Assembly: GCF_900114415.1 (NCBI RefSeq)
Contig: NZ_FOSZ01000001.1
Location: 620,001-684,000, forward strand
Length of the DNA: 64,000 nucleotides
DNA from: Shimia haliotis
GTDB taxonomy: Bacteria; Pseudomonadota; Alphaproteobacteria; Rhodobacterales; Rhodobacteraceae
Direction of reading: 5' to 3'
Below, in pieces: positions 33,928-42,288 of the stretch (position 1 is the first letter of the stretch; each line of letters starts with the position of its first letter). Under the pieces are notes generated by a model. That model was not told the DNA's origin, searched no databases, and saw only the letters and a program-made list of their open reading frames with translations. The position numbers and the translations under genes were made by a program.

Positions 33928-35523
33928 ATGGACACCATCGATGCTTTGTTTGTTGCGCGAAGTCGGGAGTTTGCTGAACAGGATTTCATGGTGGTGCCAC
34001 AGGATTTGAAGCGTGCGTATCATCCTCGCGGGGTAGCTTGGAGCTATGCGCAGGTAGCAGAGAAGGTGGATGCGCTGGCGAATGCTTTGACGGCGGCGGG
34101 CTATGGCTTTGGTCACCGGATCGCAGTTTTATTGGGCAATCGGCCGGAAATGATGGTTTGGAAGCTCGCCCTTGCGCGGCTTGGCGTGAGCTGGGTGCCG
34201 GTCAATCCAGACTACCGTCCAGCCGAAGTCGCCTATCTTTTGCAAGACAGCGGGGCGGGGCTGGCTGTGGCGTCACCAGACTTGGCAGAGCTGATGCAGG
34301 CCGGCTTGACCGCAAGCGGGTTGGATGTGGCATATGCGGAAGTCTCTGAAAACACTCTGGAATTCCCGCCTTCAAAACGCACCTCGGAAAAGGGGCAGGT
34401 CACTGGCGAAACCGAATCCAGCTTGATCTATACCTCGGGAACCACGGGACGGCCGAAGGGGTGCATGCTGAGCCATGACTACGAGATTCAGATGGGTCAG
34501 TGGTACGCTCATCGAGGCGGGTTGATCGATTTTGAGGCTGGGGAAACGCGGGTGTATTGCCCACTGCCTTTGTTTCATGTGAACGCAGCGATCCTGCTGT
34601 TTTTTGCGGTGATTGAAACTGGCAGCGCGATGATTCAGCCGGAGCGGTTCAGCGCGAGCGCATGGTGGCGGGATATCGTTGAAACCGGCGCGACAGGGGC
34701 ACACTATCTTGGAATTGTGATCCCCGCTCTTATGAATCGACCACCAGATGAGTTTGAAAAGAAACACAAAATTCGCTTCGCGGTTGGCGCAGGTGTGGAG
34801 CCGACGTTGCATCGACCGTTTGAAGAGCGGTTTGGGTTTCCCTTGATTGAAGTGTGGGGCATGACCGAGATGTGCCGGATGCTTGGCGACTATGAAGAGC
34901 CGCGCCAGATTGATACGCGGGCCATCGGGCGGCCGCAGCCGGGGCTGGATGTGCGGGTGGTGGATGAGAACGACCGCGAGGTTCCGCGCGGTACTGCGGG
35001 CGAAATGGTGGTGCGGCACAGCGCCGAAACGCCGCGAAAGGGGGCGTTTTCGGGCTATCTCAACCTACCGGAGGAAACCGAAAAATCGTGGCGTGGCGGC
35101 TGGTTTCATACCGGAGACACGGTGATGATGGACGAGACCGATATGGTCTACTTCGTTGATCGCAAAAAGAATATTATCCGTCGCTCAGGGGAAAACATCG
35201 CGGCGGCAGAGATTGAGGCCTGTCTGCAGGAACACCCCAACGTTGAGCGTGTGGCGGTGATTGCGGTGGCAGACGCGATGCGCGACGAAGAAGTGATGGC
35301 CTGCGTGCAATGCATCAACAATGACGATGAAGCGGCGGCGAAGGAATTGTTCGATCACTGTTTCGCGCGCATGACCTACTACAAGGCGCCAGGTTGGTTG
35401 CGGTTTGTACCCGAAGTGCCAGTCACAGGGACGCAGAAGGTGCAGAAACACGCGATGTTTGCCGAAGGTGAAGATCCAACCGAAAAAGCTTATGATTTTC
35501 GGTCTCTTAAGAAGCGGAGCTAA
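33928..35523 (+). CDS. AMP-binding acyl-CoA ligase
   Basis: A 531-residue member of the ANL superfamily. The P-loop-like motif YTSGTTGRPKG is at 168-178, VWGMTEMCRM follows near 310, and the A8/hinge region GDTVMMDETDMVYFVDRKKNIIRRSGENIAAAEIE near 395-430 (given here only by its position and key residues Asp and Lys) is intact. It activates a carboxylic acid with ATP and CoA; the acid is not evident, though crotonobetaine/carnitine or medium-chain acids fit this subgroup. ATG at 33928 gives a normal N-terminus; a GTG at 33895 is the alternative. It stands alone and ends before the repeat at 35559. Confidence 0.88.
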   Translation: MDTIDALFVARSREFAEQDFMVVPQDLKRAYHPRGVAWSYAQVAEKVDALANALTAAGYGFGHRIAVLLGNRPEMMVWKLALARLGVSWVPVNPDYRPAEVAYLLQDSGAGLAVASPDLAELMQAGLTASGLDVAYAEVSENTLEFPPSKRTSEKGQVTGETESSLIYTSGTTGRPKGCMLSHDYEIQMGQWYAHRGGLIDFEAGETRVYCPLPLFHVNAAILLFFAVIETGSAMIQPERFSASAWWRDIVETGATGAHYLGIVIPALMNRPPDEFEKKHKIRFAVGAGVEPTLHRPFEERFGFPLIEVWGMTEMCRMLGDYEEPRQIDTRAIGRPQPGLDVRVVDENDREVPRGTAGEMVVRHSAETPRKGAFSGYLNLPEETEKSWRGGWFHTGDTVMMDETDMVYFVDRKKNIIRRSGENIAAAEIEACLQEHPNVERVAVIAVADAMRDEEVMACVQCINNDDEAAAKELFDHCFARMTYYKAPGWLRFVPEVPVTGTQKVQKHAMFAEGEDPTEKAYDFRSLKKRS

Positions 35524-35558
35524 AGTTTAATTGGTGTTTGGACAACGCGGCTGCAACG

Positions 35559-35590
35559 CGTCGGTATAACGTCGGTATTACGTCGGTGCG
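35559..35590. repeat. Second triple direct repeat CGTCGGT with 11-bp period
   Basis: CGTCGGT begins at 35559, 35570 and 35581. The block CGTCGGTATAACGTCGGTAT is identical to that at 414-433. Here it lies between two convergent genes, so it is not a promoter element of either. Confidence 0.75.
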
Positions 35591-35640
35591 GGTTTTCTTG
35601 AATGCCGCACCGGTTAACGCATCGGTCGGGCCACTTGATG

Positions 35641-35679
35641 AACGAAAAAGGCACGCTCTGAACAAACAAAGCGTGCCTT
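35641..35679 (-). terminator. Rho-independent terminator of the one-carbon operon
   Basis: AAGGCACGCT (35648-35657) pairs with AGCGTGCCTT (35670-35679), a 10-bp stem with a 12-base loop. On the minus strand it is followed by TTTTTCGTTC. It closes the 38042-35707 operon. Confidence 0.8.
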
Positions 35680-35706
35680 CGGGATTTTGGTCTGTCTTTA
35701 AGCCGA

Positions 35707-36783
35707 TCAGGCGCGACGGCGACGGCCACCGCCACGACGGCCACGACCACCTTCACCATCAGCAGACGGCGGTTTGTTGAAGCGGATCCAAGCTGCGCCC
35801 CCGTCGTCGTTGTTGGTCAGGAAGTTGGCGGCGCGAATGGCCTCCATTTCCTTGCCTGCGCGGGCTTGGGTGGAGCCAAGACCAAACATCGCGCAGAAGG
35901 CTTCGTCGTCCATATCGGCGGGGATGATCACACCGGCGGCCTCAACCTCGGCCTTTTTCTCGGCCAGTTTTTTCGGACCGACGGGCAGGGCGATCGGGTT
36001 CATGATCGCGGAGGTCATACCGGTTGCCATCGCCATCGGCAGGAAGGCGTTGTTGATCCCGTGGCGGTTGGGCAGGCCAAAGGAGATGTTGGACGCGCCG
36101 CAGGTAGTGTTCACGCCCAGCTCGTTGCGTAGGCGGCGGTTCAGTTCAAAAACCTGAAGGCCGGCGGTGCCCATGGCGCCGATTGGCATCACCAAAGGGT
36201 CGACCACGATGTCATGCGCGGGAATGCCAAAATCAGCGGCGCGTTCGACGATTTTCTTGGCCACAGCAAAGCGGACCTCGGGGTCTTCCGAGATGCCGGT
36301 GTCGTCATTGGAGATCGCGACAACCGGTACGTTGTATTTCTTGACCAGCGGCAGAACCATCTCAAGGCGTTCTTCTTCGCCGGTTACGGAGTTCAGCAGC
36401 GGGCGGCCTTTGGCGGCTTCAAGGCCTGCCTCAAGTGCGCCGGGAACGGAGCTGTCGATGCAGAGCGGACAGTCGGTGACTTCCTGCACTTTTTCAACCA
36501 GCTGACGCATCAGATCGGGTTCGACAAAGTTGTTGTCGGCGTAGCGCGGGTCTTCGGCCATTTTGTTGGAGAAGACGGCGCCGGAGTTGATGTCGAGAAC
36601 GGTGGCACCGGCGGCGACCTGTGCGATGGCGTCGGCCTGAACGCGGGAGAAATCGCCCGCTTCCAGTTCGGCGTTCAGGATCTTGCGGCCCGTCGGGTTG
36701 ATACGCTCACCAATCACCGTGAAGGGCTGATCAAAGCCCATGATCGCGGTTTTGGTGCTGGATTCGATAATGGTGCGGGTCAT
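35707..36783 (-). CDS. Pterin-binding methyltetrahydrofolate:corrinoid methyltransferase
   Basis: A 358-residue protein with a dihydropteroate-synthase-like TIM barrel: GERINPTGRKILNAELEAGD near 25-44 and AGATVLDINSGAV near 58-70 bind the pterin of methyl-THF. It resembles the methyl-THF domain of MetH. In Phaeobacter inhibens methionine synthase has been reported to be split into separate polypeptides, and this is a candidate for the methyl-THF-binding part. The neighbour metF, which makes methyl-THF, supports that. The last 18 residues are a run of Gly and Arg (GRGRRGGGRRRRA), very unusual for an enzyme and suggestive of RNA or nucleotide-surface binding. Confidence 0.9.
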   Translation of the reverse strand: MTRTIIESSTKTAIMGFDQPFTVIGERINPTGRKILNAELEAGDFSRVQADAIAQVAAGATVLDINSGAVFSNKMAEDPRYADNNFVEPDLMRQLVEKVQEVTDCPLCIDSSVPGALEAGLEAAKGRPLLNSVTGEEERLEMVLPLVKKYNVPVVAISNDDTGISEDPEVRFAVAKKIVERAADFGIPAHDIVVDPLVMPIGAMGTAGLQVFELNRRLRNELGVNTTCGASNISFGLPNRHGINNAFLPMAMATGMTSAIMNPIALPVGPKKLAEKKAEVEAAGVIIPADMDDEAFCAMFGLGSTQARAGKEMEAIRAANFLTNNDDGGAAWIRFNKPPSADGEGGRGRRGGGRRRRA

Positions 36784-36792
36784 GCGCTGTCC

Positions 36793-37719
36793 TTAGTTGG
36801 CATTTGCGGGCTGGGTTGCAGCGCCGCCGTTATCAATAGCCCAGTTGGCGTTGGTTTTGATGCCGCCAAGGGGAAAGAAGTGCACCGATTCAATGTTGAA
36901 ATCGGGGTTGGCTGCCTTGTGCGCCGCAAGTTCGGTGAGAACCTCGGTCGGCTCATAGGGCAGAAGCAGTTTGGAAACGTCCATCGCACGCTTTTGCAGC
37001 ACTTTGAGGGAGGGGCCGACGCCGCAGGCGATGGCGAATTTAATCAGCGTTTGCAGCTTTGCAGGGCCTGCGATGCCGATGTGGATCGGGATGTCGACAC
37101 CTGCGGCTTTGACACCATTGGCCCATTCGATGATCGGGCCGGCCTCAAAGGCGAACTGTGTGGCGAGGGCCATTTTGGCGTCGGTGCGCTGGGAGAACTC
37201 CTGTTTCCACTGAAGCGCAGCGTCCACATTGGCGGTGCCGCCGCTGGGGTCGATGTCTTTGTTGCCTTCGGGGTGGCCAGCGACGTGCAGGCGCTCAAAG
37301 CCCGCCTTGTCAAAAAGGCCGGTATCCAGAAGCTGCATGGAGTCGGCGAAATCGCCGTGGGGCTCGGCAACACCACCCGCCAGCATCAGCGCCTGTTTGA
37401 CATTGGCTTCGCCCTGATACATGGCGATCCAGTTTTCCAGCGTCGCCGCATCCTTGATGATGCGCGCGGGGAAGTGGGGCATGACGTCATAGCCCTCGGA
37501 ATTGATCCGCTTGGCTGTGGCAACCATGTCCTCGATGGGCGTGCCTTCGATGTGGGCGATGTAGACGCGGGTGCCTTGCGGCAGGAGCGCGCGGAAATCG
37601 TCAACCTTGGCGGCCGTGCGGGGCATGACTTCGATGGAATAGCCTTGCAAGAAGGCCTCCATTTGTGGCGTCACGGTGGTGGTCTCGTCGCTCTTGCGCT
37701 TGAAATTCAACAAAGCCAT
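36793..37719 (-). CDS. metF: Methylenetetrahydrofolate reductase
   Basis: A 308-residue flavoprotein of the MTHFR family: FSIEVMPRTAAKVDDF-like N-terminus, AHIEGTPIEDMVATAKRI, HLVAGHPEG-type segment RLHVAGHPEGNKDIDPSGG and GPIIEWANGVKAAGVDIPI. It reduces methylene-THF to methyl-THF, the substrate of the gene downstream. ATG at 37719 was chosen because GGGAGG lies six bases before it; the upstream in-frame ATG at 37749 has none. It is a distinct subgroup from Escherichia coli MetF. Confidence 0.88.
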   Translation of the reverse strand: MALLNFKRKSDETTTVTPQMEAFLQGYSIEVMPRTAAKVDDFRALLPQGTRVYIAHIEGTPIEDMVATAKRINSEGYDVMPHFPARIIKDAATLENWIAMYQGEANVKQALMLAGGVAEPHGDFADSMQLLDTGLFDKAGFERLHVAGHPEGNKDIDPSGGTANVDAALQWKQEFSQRTDAKMALATQFAFEAGPIIEWANGVKAAGVDIPIHIGIAGPAKLQTLIKFAIACGVGPSLKVLQKRAMDVSKLLLPYEPTEVLTELAAHKAANPDFNIESVHFFPLGGIKTNANWAIDNGGAATQPANAN

Positions 37720-37745
37720 TGCGGCCTCCCAAATGGAGGGGCGTG

Positions 37746-38042
37746 TCATGCCCAGCCTTCATTAGCGATCAGTGCCTTCAGGCGGTCCTGATCATATTCC
37801 GCTTCAAGACGGGCCACTTGCTCCTCACAAATGACGTCCGCCTCGCCCTCAACCGGAAACGGAGGGGCTTTGCGCCATTCCGCCAGATAAGCATCCGCAT
37901 CCTTTGCGCCGACTTTCATCGCTGCTCGGTCGATCGCCTTTTCAAAGCGCTCGGCCAAGGGTTTCTTGGTTCCGCGACGACCCTTGCCCACGATGACTTG
38001 GGCCGGCATGTCGCGCCAATAAACGATAGTGACGTCGGGCAT
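37746..38042 (-). CDS. Virulence-factor-family small protein
   Basis: A 98-residue protein beginning PDVTIVYWRDMPAQVIV, with GRRGTKKPLAERFEKAIDRAAM and a charged C-terminal helix. It matches the Pfam 'virulence factor' family as I remember it, whose name is historical and whose function is unknown. It is the first gene of the operon with metF and the pterin-binding methyltransferase, which is common in Rhodobacterales and suggests a role in one-carbon or methionine metabolism. Confidence 0.82.
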   Translation of the reverse strand: MPDVTIVYWRDMPAQVIVGKGRRGTKKPLAERFEKAIDRAAMKVGAKDADAYLAEWRKAPPFPVEGEADVICEEQVARLEAEYDQDRLKALIANEGWA

Positions 38043-38289
38043 GGATGTGATTCCTCCGGTATTGGTAGAATTATCTCTAAGTCAGACGCGCGGTCCGGTT
38101 TGGCTTGTTTTCGACAAGGTGATCGCTTTCCGCGACCTCTGGTGGTTGTAGCCGTGGTGGCGCGGCCTGCACAGATGGCCGCGCTTGAAAGTTACACATG
38201 AAGAAGTTGAGGCGCAGGGTGCGGGCAGGGATTGCGTGTGGCCTGAGGAGATACTACGTTGAACTCAACACGATATGGAGGGCGTAACG

Positions 38290-39402
38290 ATGGCGCCCAA
38301 GCGTCCCGAAGGTGCGGGCGCGTTCCCGAAACCGGTTGAGAGCCCCGCGCCGAAACCGCCTGATCCAAGCACGCTTTATGCTGCGCTGGATTTGGGCACG
38401 AACAGTTGCCGCATGTTGATTGCCCAACCGAAGGGCAGTCAAATCCATGTGGTGGACAGCTTTAGCAAGTCTGTCCAATTGGGCTCTGGCCTGGAAAGCA
38501 CGGGACGTCTGTCCCGAGGCTCTATGCGACGCACAATTCAGGCGTTGCGGATTTGTCAGCAAAAGTTGAAGCGGCACAAGGTCAAACGGATGCGTTTGGT
38601 CGCCACCGAAGCGTGTCGCCGCGCTAAGAACAGTCGTGAGTTCATCCGGCAGGTGAAGCGCGAGACCGGTTTGGCGTTGGAGATCATCCCGACCGAAGAA
38701 GAAGCGCGTCTGGCGGTGATTTCCTGTGCGCCGTTGGTGAGCACCAAGACCGAGCAATTGCTGGTGGTGGATATCGGAGGCGGGTCAACCGAACTGGTGT
38801 GGATCGATTTGACATCGGTGCCGATGCGCGACCGGCCGAAGGCGATCATGCGGTTGCACAGCGGGTTTCGCAACGACGACAGCCCGTTTCCAGGCGCCAA
38901 GGTGGTGGACTGGATTTCGGTGCCTTTGGGTGTGGCGACGCTGCGCGATCAGTTCCGCGATGTCGAAGATGATGCGGCGCGGTTTGCGCTGATGAGCTGG
39001 TTCTTTGAGGAAAACCTTGAAGAGTTTGCGCCATACAAGAACGCGCCACCCAGCGAAGGTTTCCAGATTGTCGGTACGTCGGGCACCGTGACGACGGTGG
39101 CGGCGAGCCATTTGGGGTTGCGGCGCTATGACCGCACCAAGGTTGACGGGCTGCGTATGACGTCGGATCAGATCGACAAGGTGATCCGTGGCTATCTTGA
39201 ACTGGGCCCAAAGGGGCGCAAGAGCGATCCACGGATCGGGCAGGACCGGCATGCGTTGATCATGTCGGGCTCGGCGATTTTGCAGGCGTTGTTGCGGTGT
39301 TGGCCGACGACGCGGCTGTCGGTGGCGGACCGTGGGCTGCGCGAGGGGCTGCTTTATGCACAGATGAGCGCAGATGGTGTGTTGGAAGACGGGCCATATT
39401 GA
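38290..39402 (+). CDS. Ppx/GppA-family phosphatase
   Basis: A 370-residue member of the ASKHA superfamily. LDLGTNSCRMLIAQP (about 33-47) and VVDIGGGSTELVWIDL (about 158-173) are the two phosphate-binding loops. The family includes exopolyphosphatase and pppGpp phosphohydrolase; this short form without C-terminal HD domain is typical of alphaproteobacteria. ATG at 38290 follows GGAGGGC; ATG at 38275 precedes that site and is unlikely. rlmE follows, a conserved pairing in this group. Confidence 0.93.
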   Translation: MAPKRPEGAGAFPKPVESPAPKPPDPSTLYAALDLGTNSCRMLIAQPKGSQIHVVDSFSKSVQLGSGLESTGRLSRGSMRRTIQALRICQQKLKRHKVKRMRLVATEACRRAKNSREFIRQVKRETGLALEIIPTEEEARLAVISCAPLVSTKTEQLLVVDIGGGSTELVWIDLTSVPMRDRPKAIMRLHSGFRNDDSPFPGAKVVDWISVPLGVATLRDQFRDVEDDAARFALMSWFFEENLEEFAPYKNAPPSEGFQIVGTSGTVTTVAASHLGLRRYDRTKVDGLRMTSDQIDKVIRGYLELGPKGRKSDPRIGQDRHALIMSGSAILQALLRCWPTTRLSVADRGLREGLLYAQMSADGVLEDGPY

Positions 39403-39486
39403 TGTAGATGGGCAAATTCTTCGGTGAAGACTTTGAGAGTTGCGGCGTTTTCTTTGGAAATTCCGGCAGCTCAGGATGGTGAAGTG

Positions 39487-40203
39487 ATGGCTAAGAAACC
39501 AAGTGGCAAAAACACAAGTGGGCGCGGGCTGCGCGATCTGACCGTGAAGGTGAAAACCGCACGCGGGCGTCGGTTGAGTTCGACCCGTTGGTTGCAGCGT
39601 CAGCTGAACGATCCTTATGTGACGCGCGCCAAGGCCGAAGGGTATCGCGGACGTGCGGCCTTTAAGATCATGGAGATCGATGACAAGTACCGCTTCCTTG
39701 TGCCGGGTGCGCGGGTTGTGGACTTGGGCTGTGCGCCGGGGGGCTGGTTGCAGGTTGCAGTGCCGCGCGTGAACGCGCTTGGCGAGAAATCAGGCAAAAA
39801 GGTCGGCACCATTTTGGGGATCGATTTGCAGGAAGTGGAACCGCTGGCGGGCTGTGACCTTCATCAGTTGGATTTCATGGACGAAGGCGCCGACGAGAAG
39901 GTCAAAGAGTGGCTGGGCGGCAAGGCTGACGTCGTGATGAGCGACATGGCGGCGTCTTCGTCCGGACACAAGCAGACCGACCACCTGCGCATCATGTCGC
40001 TTTGTGAAGCGGCGGCCTATTTCGCATTTGACGTTCTTGAAGAGGGCGGCACCTTTGTGGCTAAGGTGCTGGCCGGTGGTGCCGAAGGCGAGTTGCAGAA
40101 ACTTCTGAAGCAGAAGTTCACCAAAGTTGCGAACTATAAGCCGCCAAGCAGCCGCTCTGATAGTTCTGAAAAATTCGTTGTTGCGTCTGGGTTTAGAGGG
40201 TAA
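39487..40203 (+). CDS. rlmE: 23S rRNA 2'-O-methyltransferase RlmE
   Basis: A 238-residue FtsJ/RrmJ enzyme. It has a basic N-terminal extension, [15 protein letters not shown] with the catalytic Lys60, the SAM motif [11 protein letters not shown] (79-89), [13 protein letters not shown] with the catalytic Asp and [13 protein letters not shown] with a further Lys. It methylates U2552 of 23S rRNA in the A-loop. ATG at 39487 gives the standard N-terminus; the frame is open upstream to 39424. Confidence 0.95.
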   Translation: MAKKPSGKNTSGRGLRDLTVKVKTARGRRLSSTRWLQRQLNDPYVTRAKAEGYRGRAAFKIMEIDDKYRFLVPGARVVDLGCAPGGWLQVAVPRVNALGEKSGKKVGTILGIDLQEVEPLAGCDLHQLDFMDEGADEKVKEWLGGKADVVMSDMAASSSGHKQTDHLRIMSLCEAAAYFAFDVLEEGGTFVAKVLAGGAEGELQKLLKQKFTKVANYKPPSSRSDSSEKFVVASGFRG

Positions 40204-40206
40204 ACC

Positions 40207-40383
40207 TCATGCGGCTCTCAGGGATGCACTTGCGGATTTGAGCAAAAAGTCATTCACAAAATCCCGTTGATCAAAAACGGGTTCTTCGGCGTTGTCGGCG
40301 CGTAGGTTTTCCTGACGGATCAGTTCAAAAAGACGCGAAAAACGCGACGACTGACCCAGCTCTGAAGCGGGAATGTGTTTCAA
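40207..40383 (-). CDS. Small hypothetical protein (58 residues)
   Basis: This short frame fills the gap between rlmE and the acyltransferase. It starts with TTG at 40383, six bases after GGAGAG, and encodes a polar protein with KHIPASELGQSSRFSRLFEL, then RQENLRADNAEEPVFDQRDF and a C-terminal Ser/Ala-rich helix. The composition, strong ribosome binding site and codon use fit a real gene. No homologous family is known to me. It would be co-oriented with the acyltransferase and lie downstream of it. Confidence 0.5.
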   Translation of the reverse strand: MKHIPASELGQSSRFSRLFELIRQENLRADNAEEPVFDQRDFVNDFLLKSASASLRAA

Positions 40384-40480
40384 GGCAGCTCTCCAATAGC
40401 AGCGTGACCGCGAGCAGGCCGGTCACTGGCAGGACTGTTTGATGCCAAGGGTAAATGGCTGAATTGGCCCCGAAATAGGG

Positions 40481-41410
40481 CTATTTCTGGGACTGTTTGG
40501 CCCGACGTTTGGCCATTTCGCGGTCTGCCGCAGTTTCGTTACCGGCATTTTTCCAGCGATTGTGTGTCCACATCCATTGCCCGGGATGCGCACGGACTTG
40601 ACGTTCCAGACTGGCATTAAGTTGCTGCGTCATCTCTTCGGGTGTTGAATGGGCAATCGGGGCTTCGGTTTCCAGAACGTATGATCCGTCAGGTTGCCGA
40701 ACGCCGTAAACAGGAACCACCAACGCATTGTATTTCAAGGCCAGTTCCGCGGCAGAGTAGGACGTTCGGGCAGGGTGGCCCATAAAGTCGACAATAGGCG
40801 CGTCGTTCATGCGCTGATCCAGCACAATGCCAACCATGCCGCCAGACCGCAAAAAGCGGATCATTTCTGTCATACCGCGGCGGGATCGCTCAAAGAGCGG
40901 CTCTCCGATGGCCTGCATCGCCGCAACATAGTATTCATGGAAAAAGGGGTTGGACATACGCTTGAACAGCCCACCAACACGATAGCCGCGCGAAATCAAA
41001 GCGCCGCGCATTGCGTCGTAATTTCCGAAATGACCTGTGACAAGCATCACCGCCCGTCCGTCCTCATGGGCCTGCGCAAGTGCCTCGGCACCGCCTCCGG
41101 TGAGCGGAAAATCAGGTACCCGCTGAAGAAACTCGTCCGCCGAGAAAAGCTCCATAAGCGTGCGGCCCATGCCATTTGGAACTTCGCGCACAATGGCGTC
41201 ACGAGTGGCCATGTCCAGTTCGGGCATCACCAAGTCGAGGTTCTCGCGAATACGGCGGCGATTGCCGGTTACAGGGGCAACCACATTTGTTGCCATCCAA
41301 CCACCCAAGCGGAGCCGCCGTTCGTAGGGCAGTAGCTTGGCCAGCCGCAAAAAGGCGCGAATGGCCAAGTCGGACAACTTGTGGCCGATATTTCCTTGAA
41401 CATCGCTCAT
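40481..41410 (-). CDS. Lysophospholipid/lipid A-type acyltransferase (LpxL/HtrB family)
   Basis: A 309-residue membrane-associated acyltransferase. The H-x4-D catalytic motif is His127-Asp132 (TGHFGNYD), with LFKRMSNPFFHEYYV, GIVLDQRMNDAPIVDFMGHPA and WMWTHNRWK, all typical of LpxL/LpxM-type late acyltransferases. It adds an acyl chain to a lipid A precursor or related lipid. ATG at 41410 gives a normal length; a much longer in-frame extension to 41869 overlaps the opposite gene and was rejected. It is divergent from the nonulosonate genes. Confidence 0.9.
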   Translation of the reverse strand: MSDVQGNIGHKLSDLAIRAFLRLAKLLPYERRLRLGGWMATNVVAPVTGNRRRIRENLDLVMPELDMATRDAIVREVPNGMGRTLMELFSADEFLQRVPDFPLTGGGAEALAQAHEDGRAVMLVTGHFGNYDAMRGALISRGYRVGGLFKRMSNPFFHEYYVAAMQAIGEPLFERSRRGMTEMIRFLRSGGMVGIVLDQRMNDAPIVDFMGHPARTSYSAAELALKYNALVVPVYGVRQPDGSYVLETEAPIAHSTPEEMTQQLNASLERQVRAHPGQWMWTHNRWKNAGNETAADREMAKRRAKQSQK

Positions 41411-41578
41411 TGTATGGGGCCTAGGCCTTTTTTGGGGCTGTTGTGGGCGTTTATGTAGTGGGCGGACGTGTTTGGCGCAAGCGGTTGAACGCGGATAGCG
41501 GTTGAAACGCTTGAAGTGGCTTCGTATGTCAATTTCAGGCCTCACGGCTTGGACACACGCACGCGAAGGAGATCGGGC

Positions 41579-42286
41579 ATGATCCTTGGACATATTGGGG
41601 CGCGCAAGGGCTCCAAAGGAGTGGTGCGGAAAAACTTTCGCGAACTGAACGGAAAACCGTTGATTGACTGGTCTTTGGATCAGCTTTTTGACCATCCGAT
41701 GGTGGATGCCGTGGTGGTGTCCACAGATGACGAGGAAATTTACGCGCATGCGGTGGCCAAGGGCGCGCTGGATATCGGGCTGCGACCTGCGCATCTGGCG
41801 ACGGACACCGCGCCGAAATGGGGGGTGTGGCAACATGCAATGGAGGCCGGACAGACGGCGGCGGGACAAGAGGTTTCGGCTTTTCTGGATCTTGATTGCA
41901 CATCGCCACTACGGCTGCCTGAGGACATCACCGGCGCTTTGACACTGTTTGGGCAGGAAGCGCCGGACATGGTGATGAGCGTTTGTGAGGCGCGTAAAAA
42001 CCCGTATTTCAATCTGGTTGAACCCGATGAAAGCGGCGCGTTGCATGTGTCCAAACCGCTTCCGGGTGGGGTTTGGGCGCGTCAGGCAGCGCCGAAAGTT
42101 TATGAACACGCCGCGAGCACCTATGTGGTGGCACCCGATTACCTGCGCACCGCTGAAACGATTTACGAAGGCCGCGTAATCCCCTTTGAAATGCCCGCCG
42201 AGCGCTGCATCGACATCGACTCGCCGCTGGATTTCGCAATGGTGGATTTCCTGTTGGCCGACTTTTTGAAACGAGAGGACACCTGA
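41579..42286 (+). CDS. CMP-nonulosonate (acylneuraminate) cytidylyltransferase
   Basis: A 235-residue nucleotidyltransferase. The N-terminal nucleotide-binding motif is IGARKGSKGVVRKNFR (6-21), close to the R-x-G-S-K-x2-x2-K-N of NeuA/LegF enzymes; LDLDCTSPLRLPEDI and RCIDIDSPLDFAMVDFLL are further family marks. It activates a nine-carbon acid (sialic, legionaminic or similar) with CTP. AAGGAG lies eight bases before the ATG. It opens an operon with an SDR and a Gfo/Idh oxidoreductase; neuC and neuB lie further right. Confidence 0.92.
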   Translation: MILGHIGARKGSKGVVRKNFRELNGKPLIDWSLDQLFDHPMVDAVVVSTDDEEIYAHAVAKGALDIGLRPAHLATDTAPKWGVWQHAMEAGQTAAGQEVSAFLDLDCTSPLRLPEDITGALTLFGQEAPDMVMSVCEARKNPYFNLVEPDESGALHVSKPLPGGVWARQAAPKVYEHAASTYVVAPDYLRTAETIYEGRVIPFEMPAERCIDIDSPLDFAMVDFLLADFLKREDT

Positions 42287-42288
42287 GC

